Counted from the stretch's first letter, positions 32,745 to 44,364 are shown. The stretch is 64,000 nt of DNA from Prostheceraeus crozeri (GCA_907163375.1 CAJQUW010006804.1:124001-188000), one strand, 5' to 3'. Numbers and translations are program-made. Notes: a model not told the origin generated them from the letters alone.

Positions 32745-33940
32745 CTGAAAAGCGGAATTGATAACGCTTGATAACATGAACTTTTTGAAATATTTATTGA
32801 AATATTTTGAATTTTGTTTATTTTTTGGTGCCACCTAAATCATTCAGATGGCATAGTATTCCAAGAAAAAGGAGACTTTATTGATTTAATTGCAGCAAAT
32901 TAAAATAATAAACTGACGATTTCACACCACAATTCAAATTTTTTGCTGAACTGTGAAATAGAATCAACAATGATTTTCTGATCTACCATCAGTCACTAAT
33001 TGTGATCAATAGAGGGGATTTTAGGTTGAAAAAGTTCAGAGTAGGAAGGGGACATAAATGGGATAAATTTAGGAAGAATTCTGATTATGTTGACATCAAG
33101 CCCTTATTCGGTCAAAAGTAATTTGTCAAGCGTATGAAGTCTGCTCTACTTTACACTTCAGCCGAGTAAATTTTGATGAGTAATATTCCTCTACTTAGTA
33201 CTTATTGCTACACCTGAAGGAATATTTTTGCATCAAAATTTCATTTGAAAATTATCATTTTTGGTTGCCAAGTTTGCACTATGCCACATTCAGATTTGAA
33301 ATGCAGAGGGTTCAGACGATGGTGTTACCGATAAAGCTATGGTCTGACATATAAAATGAGAAAGCCAGCACGCGTGTGAAAAATGTTTCGTTGAATCGGA
33401 CTGATTTTTGCGAGAGTGCCGACTTTTTGAACATCGTCTAGCCTCAATTCACATTTGTAGGCGATACCTGCAGGTTAGATAGTGTAGATGTGGCAACCAG
33501 AAAACTGTAATTTGAAAGTAAAATATTTGCTATTTACCGGCAAAAATCCGCATATTTCTAAAAGCAATCAATGGAAGTTCTAAAGTTTTTGATTGCTCAT
33601 TCTTTTGTAAAGAGGCCTACAATTCCAACTATGATGCCATATTCGGCTATTCTCGAGTAAACAAATAATTGTTCACTTTCTACCTTGTATTCTGCGACTA
33701 CAGTCGAGCCATCAAATGTATTCAATTTTCAAATTTCTGGAACCATAAATATTTTGTTTCATGCTATGCGCTTAAATTCTTATAAGTAGCTTTAAAAGCT
33801 CAATGCATTTTCTTGCAAGAAATTGCTCGTAACTACATGACTGATATACAAGTTGGAGGTTATGGACATCACCAGAAAATTAATATATCATGAGCAAACT
33901 GAATTGAAGCATCAAACGTAATGAATGTTCGAGAAAAAGT
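32745..33940. other. Sequence upstream of the first visible carboxypeptidase exon
   Basis: The expected signal-peptide exon was sought on the minus strand here and not found. No repeat or RNA feature was seen. Confidence 0.35.
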
Positions 33941-33949
33941 GAATTATGT

Positions 33950-34500
33950 GGAAACAACCACATGTTTCAGCCCTGGATTCACCACCCTTCATCAGTGTAC
34001 AAATGAGATAGCAGCAAATTTACAATTTTCATATGCAGCGTTCAAACTGAAGTGATTACCCCAACAATCGTTCGGGTTTGTTTGGGCATTCAGTAGGTCG
34101 TCGGAGTTAAATTCTTCTTGAATATGGCTTCAGTCGCAGTTTTGGTAGCTACGGTTTTGTATGATGCATGATCTTGAAATTATAGACGTCAGAAAAGTGC
34201 AAATGCATGCCAATTTCGGTTGGCGAATTGCTGTTTATGTGTTCTTTTATTTAGTGATAAAATGCCCTTTAGCTTCCCCGATGTAGGAAAAAACTACATG
34301 TGCAATGTTCACACCAGTAGGCCTATTTACAAGCTATTGAAGAGGAAAGCTCCTTAGAAAATGTCATCTTTATAGAGATAGCCATACTAGTTTTCAGCGT
34401 TTTGAAAAGTGAACGAATACGAGAGTTCCGAAGTCGAGAATTTGTTTGTCTAACACTCTGGCAAAATTCTTTGCAAAACATAGAGTTATAATTAGTTCAG
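33950..34500 (-). mobile_element. Penelope-like element 3' fragment with hammerhead-like tail
   Basis: The minus strand has FSYIGEAKGHF near 34280, then KEHINSNSPTEIGMHLHFSD and VYNFKIMHH (34150-34250): the YIG...EH...A/G-x-H pattern of a Penelope GIY-YIG domain. A non-coding tail follows with CTGATGA and GCTGAAACATGTGG (33960-33998), which resembles a decayed hammerhead core. Stops and shifts show it is dead. Confidence 0.7.
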
Positions 34501-35008
34501 AAATATATAATTTATTTGTAAGGTGTCTGTCGTTCTCTTGATAATCCTACTACATACAATGCTCATAAGCACACTTACTCTATTGATACACATATTGATT
34601 ATCACATACTCTATTTTCAGTACAGCCATTACAAATCAAAGTCTGTCTGAGATCAAATGCATTCATCAATATCTTTTCTATCAGTGCACAGTTTGATAAC
34701 TCTATTACTCAAAAATTTCATAACAGAAATCTTGCATTTGTACGAGGAACCTGGAATATGAAGATCAGATTTATCTTCTTCTCTCCCGGATTCGGCTTTC
34801 AAGTTTGAAGAGTCGGATTGCATCGGATCAGATTAGTATTTTCATGAAAATCCGAATTAATCCGGGAAAATTCGACTAAGAAGAGAAATAGAAAGAATAG
34901 AGAAAGAAATAGAATAGATTTTATTCAATAAATGAAAATCATTTAAGTTACAGTATATCGTTGCATTAAGGAAAAATATACGCAGTCAAAAATAAAATAG
35001 AAGAAAAA

Positions 35009-37626
35009 TCACACAACTCTTGAATTTAAAGCAGTCGCACAACAAAATGGAACAAAGGAATTCAAACGTCTTGTAGTATTAGCAGAAGGCTGTAAGAGGC
35101 GATGAGTTCGAGTAGAACGTTGAGGCATGAGATCGTGTAAAATATGCTTCTGGTCAATACACGCTTCTTGAAACAGTCTACAAGCAGCTTCAAGCCGACG
35201 TTGTTTTAAGTCAGGGAAACGGTTGCAACCACAATTCGATGTTCGAAAGTATCTTGGCAAAGAACAAATCAATTTGTGATAACGATTTTGACAACGTTCC
35301 AGTTTGTACTCAAGAGAAGACGGCAAATGAACAAAAACGCATGAAGCATATTCGAGAATACTTCGTATTAATGCGTAATAGGTAACAGTCAATTCATTGG
35401 AAGAGGTGAGAGGCTTGAGTAAGCGAATCCCATACATCCTCTGATTAGCAACCTTTATCACTGAGTTGATGTGAGTATCCCAAGTGAGGCGGCTATTCAG
35501 CTGAACACCCAAAATGCGAAGAGTATCAACGTCCTCAACATCAGAATGCACGGGAGAAAAGCAATCATTAAATCTTTGGATGAACAATTTCTTAGATTTC
35601 GCGTTGTTCAAAGTGAGACCGTTAGTTGTGGACCATTGGATCAAGTATAAATGCTCACCGATAAAGTTAGTCAAATTATCTCTACGAAAAACTGGGATAC
35701 AGTAGGCTAAATCATCAATGTACTTGATGATAGTTGAACTTGAATCGACCGATGACAGAGATGCGGCAACAATACAGTACAGATAGGGGATGAATAAAGA
35801 ACCCTGTGGCACACCGGATGGAACATCAACTTTTTTGCTGATTGAATCACCAATTCTCACCGCCTGAGTACGACCTGATAAATAATCACGTATAAGATGA
35901 ATGAATCCCAAAGGTACGTCAATTTCAATCAGTCTCTGAATGACAATGTCATGTCGGAGTTGGTCAAAGGCTTTTTTGAAATCGTAAGATACGATTTGAA
36001 CTCCCCCAATGTCATGCCTATCAAGGAGGCGTGTTGTATCGTCCATCAACTTCAACAATGCCGCCGTAGTAGAAGAACCCGGACGGCCACCGAATTGATT
36101 ACTGCCGAAATGATGAATAAGAGCATTTTTAACACCACTTTGAAGAACAAGATATTCTAAGAGCTTTGCGGGCAGGGGTAATAACGAAATCGGTCGAATA
36201 TGCTCTAGATCGAAGCAGCCATGTTTGGGGATTGGAGATACATGACTGTATTTCCATCTGGTTGGTACATGTCTTTCGCTGATACACAGATGAAAAATGT
36301 GACATAGTGGGCCAGCTATCACGGGTGCTAGGACTTTGTAGACTTGAGTTGGGATGCAATCACTCCCAGGCGCTTTTGTGGCTTTAACCCTGTCAAGCCA
36401 TTGTTCTATATCGAAACAAGAGAAATCTACCGACCACTCATCGTCTTCAAGATTTGAAAAATTCAAAGAATTTCCACTGTCATTAGCGTAGACATCCTTG
36501 AAAGTATTGTTGATCAGTTCGACTGCATTCTGAGTGCCTCCCAGTTGAGTGCAAAGACGATAGACAGGATCAATAGATTTTGTGCCACGAACATGATTGA
36601 CCACTCTCCACAGGTTTTTGCCACCATGGTTTACTCCATCAGCCCAATTCTTCTTGGCTTTGGTAATTTCAGTCTGAACTTTCAACTTCCAGTAATTATA
36701 GCCATCAAAGTCTCGACGACGATAGGCATCCCACCGCCGTTGAATGAACATCTTTAGTAATGGCGTAATCCAGGTTTTATCCTTCGGAGTTAGGAAAACA
36801 GTGTAATGCGGTATGAAGGTATGCACGAAATCTGACAACATCTCATGAAAAATATTACACTTGTGTTCACTTGACTCATTTGAATAATAAAAGTCTCTCC
36901 AATTGATTTTACTCATTTCTGACAATAACATATTCAAATTGGACTCGCGTACATCGTAAACACGTCTTTTTATACATCCTTTCAAGTAAGTGTCATTATC
37001 AGGGTAAGCTAAAACGCAACGATGATCTGAAGAAGCTACAGGAGCAGTAACAGTGATATGATATTGTGAATTTACATCTTCACTTACAAAAAATAAATCG
37101 AGTATGGCATTACCACGAGTTGCAGTCGTTACAAGATTCACCACATCCAAATCATCAGAAAATGAGCAGCGAATACGATTGAAATCCCCTCCAATTACTA
37201 TATGAAAATCTGGATTGCTGCACAATAAAATATCAAAATTATCAACAATATAATTATCAATATCGTTACTGGCAGACACAGTTCGATTGGGAATGACATA
37301 AATGCAAGAACAATAATTTTCAGCAGTGGAAAAATTACCCAAACGTCATCGACATCATCATGAGATATTGAAGGACAAAAACGGTCAAAATATATATTGT
37401 TGTTGACATAGATTGCAGCTCCTCCCCCACGATGACTTGAAGACCTGTCGCTTAGCACAATCGCATAACCTGGAACATGTACAAGGGAATCCAAAATGGA
37501 AGAAAAAAGCCATGTCTCAGTAAATAGTAAAACATCATGGGAAATGGAACTTGCAATGGCACGAACATCATCTATTTTAGGTAGAAGCGATCGAACATTA
37601 GCTAAAAGAAACGATGGTAAATACAA
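35009..37626 (-). pseudogene. LINE ORF2: endonuclease and reverse transcriptase, one frameshift
   Basis: The endonuclease starts LLANVRSLLPKIDDVRAI with the catalytic Glu in LLFTETWL and the GGGAAIYV motif. After a frame change between 37200 and 37342 it continues with VIGGDFNRI, NAILDLFFVS and SSDHRCVL, so all endonuclease motifs are present. The reverse transcriptase follows with PGSDCIPTQVYK, RPISLLPLPAKLLEYL, GGRPGSSTTAALL, SYDFKKAFDQLRHD (first Asp), GVPQGS and IKYIDDLAYC (YIDD, the catalytic pair). The C-terminal part has LRILGVQLNSRLTW and a Cys-containing end. Only the one frameshift in the endonuclease is evident, so the copy is fairly young. The clade (CR1, Rex1 or jockey) needs a tree. 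Confidence 0.9.
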
Positions 37627-37654
37627 CTTTCTGGAAAGTATATTATGACACTCG

Positions 37655-38206
37655 CTAAAAGATATTACCGAAAAGGAGTTTGGTCATCCTGAAGCTTGAT
37701 ATTATCGATGTAAACAGCGCCTCTGTATATACGAACAGATTTCCTTCATTCTGAGGTTTTGCAATTTCAGCATCTCTCCTTTGTCTCAAATATCTTTCTT
37801 GATGTTGTTGAAAAGGTGTCAGATCGCAGTTTACGTAAACATTGGGAAACTCTTCGGATCTCCTCAGCATTCTGGAGGCTTTCAAAATCTCCCATTTCTT
37901 AGAACTATTTCGGAAAATAACTCTGATGGGGCGTTTTCTGTTACCAGATGGTCGACCAATTCTGTGAATACTGAGACAGTCTTCGTCAGTGTTTAAAGGC
38001 ACATTGATGGTGTTGGCAATACGAACCACAACAGCGTTCAAATCGTGATACTCTTCAACTCCTCTGATAATTATATTATTTTTCCGAATTTCAAGTTCAT
38101 GCTTTTCAATCACGGCACCTTGAATTTCAACTGCTTTCTTTAACACCTCGACCTCCTTTTTCAATGCTTGATTATCAGCAATAAGAATGTCGAGCTTTTT
38201 GTTCAT
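37655..38206 (-). CDS. LINE ORF1 protein, 183 aa
   Basis: The N-terminal coiled coil (ALKKEVEVLKKAVEIQGAVI, heptad Leu/Val/Ile) is followed by an RRM-like segment starting IRKNNIIIRGVEEYHD, then CLSIHRIGRP and RPIRVIFRNSSKKWEIL. This is the usual architecture of RNA-binding ORF1 proteins of CR1/L2/jockey-type LINEs. It ends 28 bases before ORF2. The frame is open. Confidence 0.85.
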   Translation of the reverse strand: MNKKLDILIADNQALKKEVEVLKKAVEIQGAVIEKHELEIRKNNIIIRGVEEYHDLNAVVVRIANTINVPLNTDEDCLSIHRIGRPSGNRKRPIRVIFRNSSKKWEILKASRMLRRSEEFPNVYVNCDLTPFQQHQERYLRQRRDAEIAKPQNEGNLFVYTEALFTSIISSFRMTKLLFGNIF

Positions 38207-38254
38207 TTCAATAAGTAACGTAGAAAATTCATCAGTTTTAAAAATCTCCGCCTA

Positions 38255-38930
38255 TATCCTATCAAGAATATGATACATTTATTTTATGCTGCCTTTCTCT
38301 TGCTGTTCCGTGTGTTCACGTACTATATAAAACAAAAGAATGATGACGCTCAGCCAAAAACATAAAAAAATAGACCAATTAATCAGAGACAGGAGCAGTA
38401 TGTACGATGCAACCTGTGACCATCATGAAGAGTTCTTTCGGATTAGTCGGAACATGCGAATGTCGGATTGGATCCACATATGATTCGGATTTACCACCCC
38501 AAAAATCGTTCCGATACATGCCTCTAGTACTAAGTGAAATTTCGGTAATTATTCATTAAATGCCACTTCTAACTACTTTTGGCATTTAAACTTCCAGTAT
38601 GACAATGGAATATAAATTTTAAGTACCGCATAATAATTTCTTACATATCCAGAATTCCATGGTTGGGTTCATGCAATTGTTTTTTTTTGGGGGATTGACA
38701 TGTGATACCTTTTGTCTGTGATCCTTAACGATGGTTATCGAGAACGTGGAAATTTCAGAGACACTCATCTGTGCATGTTATGCCACCGTGGTAGAAGAAT
38801 TTTGCTCATTCAAATATATAATAGCCTCCTTGTTAAAGAAGTTGCTCGCTCTGATTCATTTCATGGGATTCATATCCAATTCTGCATGTATAAGATGAGG
38901 AGCAAAATATAGTTGTTAATTAATTAACTA
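38255..38930. other. LINE flank, no gene
   Basis: No gene seen. TCGGATTGGATCC at about 38464 resembles TCGGATTGCATCGG at about 34812 on the other side of the LINE. Confidence 0.35.
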
Positions 38931-38935
38931 ATTAA

Positions 38936-39877
38936 CCCTCAGAGACCTGAGGGGGTCCAGTGGACCCCGCAGCCACATCTTTCTATTTCACCTTTTGTAC
39001 TGAGGATATATCAACCGCTCATGCCCATGTAAAATCATCATTTTTGACAGGGAATTTGCATGTGTTGTTTCATTTCAATTGAATCAGCAGAAGCATGGTA
39101 GATAGGCCAAGGGGGTCCACTGGACCCCCCTCCGGTCTCAGAGGGTGTAGAAATTCCCATAACAAAATTATTACTATCAGATGAAAAATGAATTTGTGCA
39201 TGTCCACGATGGTCTAAAATGAATGAAATTCATTTATTTAATGTTTACGTCATGCTCGTGCATGTGCGTTATGTTAGAAGATCGCAAAATGTGAATATCA
39301 TGTTTTCGCACATGATCGTGCATGACTGGCTGCCCTACATGAACAAATCAGCATAAATCAATGTTCAAAATGAGAGCTATCATTATATTTATAGTTCCAT
39401 ACTAAAAGCAGATTGTTGACAAACTTTTCACAGCAGTAATTGATGAGTTTGAGATATCCACAGTTGTTTTCAGGGTCTTAAAATGCAGCAATTATGGCTC
39501 AGTTTAGGTCTATTTCCGATGGTCATGGATAAATTTGAAACAAAGAACAAATATGAGGGTTATGCTGCATGGAATAAATCAATTTCATTAAAATCAACTA
39601 TCTGAGGTTACATGACGACAGCAAACATCGTAAAACCACCTCATAGTACAATTGATACTATGCTAAATGTAATTGAATTGCAAAAACACCACATTTTTTG
39701 CATGTGTTTACTGATAAGGTTGAAAGACACTCAAGGGGTTAGTTATATCAACTTGCCACACGCAAAAATCATTGTTTTACTTAAAATCAACTTTCCCAAT
39801 GATTTGATATCGATTTAAGCAGGTAAACTAAGAATTTGTAAAAGGGGCCACTGGACCCCCCTTCAGATCTCTGAGGT
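38936..39877. mobile_element. piggyBac-type MITE, 942 bp, TTAA target
   Basis: The ends are CCCTCAGAGACCTGAGGGGG and, inverted, CCTCAGAGATCTGAAGGGGG. Both continue into a GGTCCAGTGG-type segment. TTAA lies on both sides (38932-38935 and 39878-39881). A third copy of the end in the right-hand orientation lies inside at about 39115-39149 (CCACTGGACCCCC...CTCAGAGGG). No transposase is present; frames inside look random. Confidence 0.88.
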
Positions 39878-40679
39878 TTAATAGAAAAGATTCTGGAGAG
39901 ACAAGAATATCGCCATTGTAATTGAAAATGACTTTCTCTAATGCTACTTAATATTAGTAATAAGTAACATGTGAATTCATGTATCTTGACATGCAAGGAG
40001 TTGGTATGTATCAACGCTTCTATCATGAGAGCTTGGAAGATCATTGGAATATGAATTCGTAAATGCGTTTCGCAATGTCATTTTAAGATTTAGTAGGTCA
40101 AAATTCTCTTTGCGCAACATTTATGTATAATAATTTAATTCGGAGGCTTTCAATATAGTAGTTTTGTATAGCCAATGCTGATTTTAAAAGCTTTTATAAT
40201 GTAAAATTTGCATTAAAAGAAAGATATTTAACAATTAAGAAGCACTACACAATGCTATCGAATAGCTTCAAAATTAAGATTTAGCCGTAGGGCAAAATAA
40301 TCATCCTGCAATGATTTTTGGAGCTAAGTACTTGAAGACGTATTCCTTTCACTGGTTTTATGTGCGAGCACGCAGATTATTCGTATAGCGATGGGAAAAC
40401 TTCTCCTTTGAACTTCTCCATGGAAAACCGGGCAGTCTTAAGCCGGCGACTCTACATTCTACAAATTATGATTGGCAGCTGCTCAACTTAGACGGCTATA
40501 GACATTATTCGATTTCTCGATTTTTATGTAGCATGCGGTAGGTTTTCCGGTACTCAGGATAAGCAAGAGTTCTCGATGAAGCACAACGATGCTGAGTTTA
40601 TCAATTTACTATTCAAATTGATCCTCTATCAGGCAATCAGACAAATATTCACACTTTTGATAATATATTTTGCACGCGT

Positions 40680-40940
40680 TAAGACAAGTAACCTGGCAAT
40701 TGACACATTTATCAAATCTCAACAGATGGAAGGCACTGCTTTAAGGCACGTTTTAAGCAGTGCCTTCCTGGCTAATTTGCGCTCTCAACAGATGGTCCGG
40801 TGGCCTTGTGGTTGGAAGGTAGGCCCTATGCTTGCACGTCCTCTAGCTCCAACGTCGCTGGTTCAAACCTACCCACGACTGATGAGGCTCAACAGGCCGA
40901 AACATGTCTCGTGGTGGTTACATCTGTTGAGATTTGATAA
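40680..40940 (+). mobile_element. SINE-like retroelement with Pol III boxes and hammerhead ribozyme, 261 bp
   Basis: It is flanked by a perfect 15-bp direct repeat ATATTTTGCACGCGT at 40665-40679 and 40941-40955, as in a retroposition target duplication. Inside are an A-box-like GTGGCCTTGTGG (40799-40810) and a B box GGTTCAAACC (40860-40869) at tRNA-like spacing. A hammerhead ribozyme overlaps and follows the B box. A 21-22 bp inverted pair (ATTTATCAAATCTCAACAGA at 40707 and its complement ending 40942) lies near the two ends. A GGCACTGC...GCAGTGCC hairpin lies at 40732-40768. The open frame through it is chance. Confidence 0.8.
40866..40919 (+). ncRNA. Type I hammerhead ribozyme
   Basis: Order of parts: AACC (40866-40869), a small loop, CCACGA (40873-40878), core CTGATGA (40879-40885), stem II GGC-TCAACAG-GCC (40886-40898), core GAA (40899-40901), stem III ACATGT (A15.1-U16.1, C-G, two-base loop; 40902-40907), cleavage base C (40908), then TCGTGG (40909-40914), T, and GGTT (40916-40919). 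TCGTGG pairs with CCACGA, and GGTT with AACC across an internal loop, giving a stem I of 6+4 bp. All invariant core bases and the G10.1-C11.1 pair are present. Predicted self-cleavage is between 40908 and 40909. The very short stem III is typical of retroelement hammerheads (Penelope-like elements, Sm-alpha, retrozymes). Confidence 0.85.
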
Positions 40941-41389
40941 ATATTTTGCACGCGTCTGAAAAAGATTGAGCAGCAACCTTTTATAGCAGCAACCAGAATA
41001 ACTTATTCAAGATATGGAATAATTTTACGATAGATAGGCTATAGAGAGCACATGATTCTTACAAAATTCATCCTTGGGATTCCGGAATTTCTATTTGAGA
41101 TCGAGTACGACTAAAAACTAGATGGCTAAGGACATAATCGTCTATCGATCAACACTAAATCAGCATCGAAATGCCGTCACTGTCGTCAAGCCAACAATGA
41201 AAACTTTGTAGTAATCATTTCGAAGAACCAATCTTAAGCTACAATCAGAATACTCGAGCAAAAACTGAATTCAGTAATAAATAGAGTTATTACCTACACT
41301 TGTTAATGCTCAGTCAAATAGTTGTGTCTTTGAACATTTTCCATGCAAGACGGAAAATATTGTCAGTAAGAGGACACTCCATATTTGAT

Positions 41390-41800
41390 GGAAATATCAG
41401 AAAGTAAAAAACACTTTATCGCAAGCGCTTTCGACCGACACCGCCAGTCATTATCAAGCGACTGTTCGTTTATTGTTGGATCAATCAGATATAAACAGTT
41501 ATGATAGGGAACATTCTAGACCAGATTCATTTACATTAAGACACATTACGAAATCCTAAACTAACAACAAAAATACGTCAATGACCATGTTACTCTTAAA
41601 ATTCTGCAAGTAATGCACATCAAAGTAAAAACAAAGATAAGAAAGAAGACGTTAGCTAAAGAATAGAGTCATAAAAAGACCCCAGATCTATCTTGGTTCG
41701 GTTGTTGGAACGGAAATGTTTAGTCCAAAGAGATTCCTTCACTATTCTCCTCTTCCAGGAGCGTTCCCTGTCCACCACAGTCCCTATTCCGTAAAATACA
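41390..41800 (-). mobile_element. Penelope-like element 3' end, minus strand
   Basis: The minus strand at about 41770-41670 encodes RSWKRRIVKESLWTKHFRSN and IDLGSFYDSIL, the typical end of the Penelope endonuclease ORF (K-R-x-KE-L...W-SIL). A 3' UTR follows, ending around GGTCGAAAGCGCTTGCGATA (about 41412-41431), a motif common at the ends of such elements. The upstream reverse transcriptase is missing. Confidence 0.7.
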
Positions 41801-42658
41801 CTCCCTATTCCGTCAAAAGACGGAAAAGCAACAAAAATTGCTAATTTTCCTCATGCATTGTAATGGCTATTCTAAGTACCTTGGCTGTTTCATCAACACC
41901 AACTTACAGTAATATTATCGTCCGGCTCTGTAAGCCGATTTGAATAATGATTTAAAACGTCTTAAAAAGTTGTTTTATATTTACATACTGCTACAATGTT
42001 GCCATTCAAATTCATCTGACTAGACAATAAATTCCAGAACAAACTTCGCCAATCGTCGTCATGAGCCTAATTAGAATTAACGGCCGGTTGGTGCAATGAG
42101 TGGTCGACCGGTTCTCAAAACTTCTGGCCGAGGCCGGTTCAGCGAATGGCTTTGCTAAAACCACGGCCGGTTCCGACACTGCGGGATGAGTGACCACACG
42201 CCAGTCATCACTCATCACCACACATGCATTGGACACAACGCCATATGATTATGTGTATCACATGACATGATTTTTGCATGCACCATATATAATAGCGAAC
42301 GTTGCACATAAATTTGAAATTCCCGAGATAGGTGCTTTAAAATCAAGTGAAGACGATGTTTTGCCTTCCACTGTTCAACTTCGGCTTCTATGTCGAAGAA
42401 ATGAGTAATGATGCTATTTGGTCTAACCTGTGTCCTCGTATAGGCTAAGGAGATGTGTTGCAGTGACAAGAAAATGAATGACCATACAAACTCGGGGGCA
42501 ACACAGTTCAAGGGTAACTGAAAACCCTTTTATAGACAGCAAAGTGTCTATAAAATAGACCTCTTTGTACCTCATAGACATTGAGGTACAAAGTCTTTAG
42601 ATAAACAACTAGGTACCAGAAATATATGGTGCAACGTAGATTCGCAACAGCCTTAAGG

Positions 42659-42660
<2 letters not shown>
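41800..42660. other. Non-coding sequence
   Basis: No gene supported. A patch at 42083-42176 repeats GGCCGGTT or its relatives four or five times. A palindrome lies at about 42540-42590 (GTGTCTATAAAATAGAC, then TTTGTACCTCATAGACATTG and AGGTACAAAG). Confidence 0.35.
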
Positions 42661-42701
<41 letters not shown>

Positions 42702-42775
42702 TTAAGCACCTGAAGATAAATTGAAAGCGCTAGTTCCAAATTGCTGTTTTTGATTTTTTTGCGGGCAGAAACATT

Positions 42776-42817
<42 letters not shown>

Positions 42818-42827
42818 CTCAGGAAAA
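42661..42827. repeat. (AT)n and (CT)n microsatellites
   Basis: An AT run at 42661-42699, a CT run at 42777-42798, then a second TA run 42799-42827 that directly abuts the left end of the Tc1-like element. Confidence 0.95.
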
Positions 42828-44364
42828 GAGAAAACAGGACACCCGTATCTCTCACTCTTGCAAGCTTGACTTTCAGCGGTAGCACTTGATTATTGTTCAA
42901 TTGCGATCTGTGCCGTGAATGACAGCTGACTAATTAGCATCAAGACAGGCGCATCGAGTCTCTTATCAACTCGTTTGTCATTGATAGATAAATTTGCAGG
43001 CATTGTTGCAAGTCAAACATTAATGAAAGAAAGATGAGACATATGACAACTTCTGAGCGATGGCAAGCCATCGGAATGCTCAAGTCAGGTCGGTCCTACC
43101 GCTATGTGGCGAGGTTCTTTAAGAGGTCTCCGAATACTATACGCAACCTGTGGCTTAAAACAGCAGCGACAGGCACTGTAGAGCATGCTTGAAAATTAGT
43201 GAAGCGTCGACAAACGACTATGAGGGCGGCAGAAGGTTGGTGAGGTTGGTCAGGGGGAATCCAACACTTCCGGCTACCCTGCTGCGTATTCAATGGGGAG
43301 AAAGGTGTAAATGGGGCAGCAAATTATCCGCACAAACCATAAGAAATCGTCTGAAGGAGAATGGATTGCGCTGTCGGCGAATGCGTAGAAAACCCCGACT
43401 CAGTCCTGCTCATGTGGCTAATCGTGAACGCTGGGCCATGCAGCGGATTCATCGGAGGGTTCAGCAATGGCAGCGGGTCATCTTTACAGATGAGAGCTGA
43501 TTCAGACTTTTTAAAGCCGATGGACGCATGCGCGTGTGGAGGTATCCACGACAAGAGCTTCTCAACCAGCATGTCAAAATCTCCGAAAGTCAAGGGCCTT
43601 CTCTGCATGTTTGGGCAGGGATTTCCCTCCGTGGCAAGACGGAGTTAGTGTTTCTGAGAAACAATGTGACAGCATCAACATATGAAGCGGTTCTTGAAGA
43701 GCAAGTAATTCCATTCATGAACAGAGCATACGGTGGAACTGCCAATTGCATTCTACAAGATGATAATGCCCCGGCCCACAGAGCAGCTTCAGTGCAACTT
43801 CGGAAGGATCAACTGCAAGTTCGTACTCTCAAGTGGCCATCCCGCTCTCCAGATATGAATCCTATAGAACATGTCTGGAGTTACTTGAAGAGACAGATAC
43901 AGAACAATGCTCATCCTCCACAGAGCATGCAGCAGTTACAACAATCAATGGTGGACTGCTGGAATAATATGCCTCAGACGTTTATTCGACAATTAATTTG
44001 TGGTATGTCGCGAAGAGTGAGCAGCCTCTTGCAAGCCCGTGGGGGCTGTACAAAGTATTGATTTTTTCCAAATAAATGTAACTTGGTTATGAACTTTGCT
44101 TTCATTTTTTTATTTTAGACTACATGTACAAAATCCTGTAAGTTGTAACAGTTGATTAAGATAGAGACTAGAACCACAATACCGGTAAGCAATTAACGCG
44201 AATTCATTGTCTCTGACACGACAATGAGCTGTCGTCATTTACCTCGACATGGTCTAGCTGACTGATGCCACGCTCACGTGATTATGCAATCAATCAAACA
44301 TGCTGCTATGAGAGAGAGAGAGAATGAAAACCGAGGTGTCCTGTTTTCTCTTTTGCTGAGTGTA
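42826..44364 (+). mobile_element. Tc1-like DNA transposon, about 1.54 kb
   Basis: The terminal inverted repeats start CTCAGGAAAAGAGAAAACAG at 42828 and, inverted, CTCAGCAAAAGAGAAAACAG ending 44360; both continue to GACACC. TA lies on both sides within TA-rich flanks. A GA run at 44311-44322 lies just inside the right end, and an interrupted CT stretch inside the left. One broken transposase gene is on the plus strand. Confidence 0.93.
43034..44061 (+). pseudogene. Tc1-like DD34E transposase (broken)
   Basis: The start MRHMTTSERWQAIGMLKSGR opens a paired-type helix-turn-helix (YRYVARFFKRSPNTIRNLW). The catalytic part has Asp in RVIFTDES, Asp in ILQDDNAPAHRA and Glu in SPDMNPIEHVWSYLK, the DDE triad with Tc1 spacing. 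The first part ends at a TGA after TGTVEHA with a frame change before residue block AAEGW (about 43205). A TGA at 43498-43500 sits where Arg follows DES, a C-to-T change. The rest is open to 44061, ending ARGGCTKY. With so few lesions it is a fairly recent arrival, but inactive. Confidence 0.9.

Larger units (their letters stand above)
34880..38250 (-). mobile_element. CR1/jockey-type LINE, nearly full length
   Basis: This is about 3.37 kb on the minus strand: ORF1 (38206-37655), ORF2 with apurinic endonuclease and reverse transcriptase (37626-35009), and a 3' end with AATAAA followed by a CTATTTCT-type pyrimidine-rich tail (about 34880-34935). Both flanks (34790-34870 and 38430-38500) are unusually rich in CGGATT-type words, so the LINE may have landed inside another repeat. 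Confidence 0.9.

Noticed and set aside
33955-34000. Active hammerhead ribozyme in the Penelope-like tail
   Set aside because: The cleavage position would be G, which is not tolerated, and no stem I can form with the flanks. It is called only a decayed, hammerhead-like tail.
40576-40959. 127-codon plus-strand frame
   Set aside because: It runs through the SINE, its hairpin and the ribozyme; no protein similarity is apparent.
41405-41455. Hammerhead in the tail of the Penelope-like fragment at 41390
   Set aside because: GGTCGAAAGCGCTT resembles the 3' half of a hammerhead, but the upstream core reads TTGATAATGAC and does not fit.
42215-42511. Possible first (signal-peptide) exon of the carboxypeptidase, ending in YEDTG before a GT
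   Set aside because: The reading MVIHFLVTATHLLSLYEDTG is attractive, but no GT donor gives the phase needed to join the exon at 32744; each alternative meets a stop.
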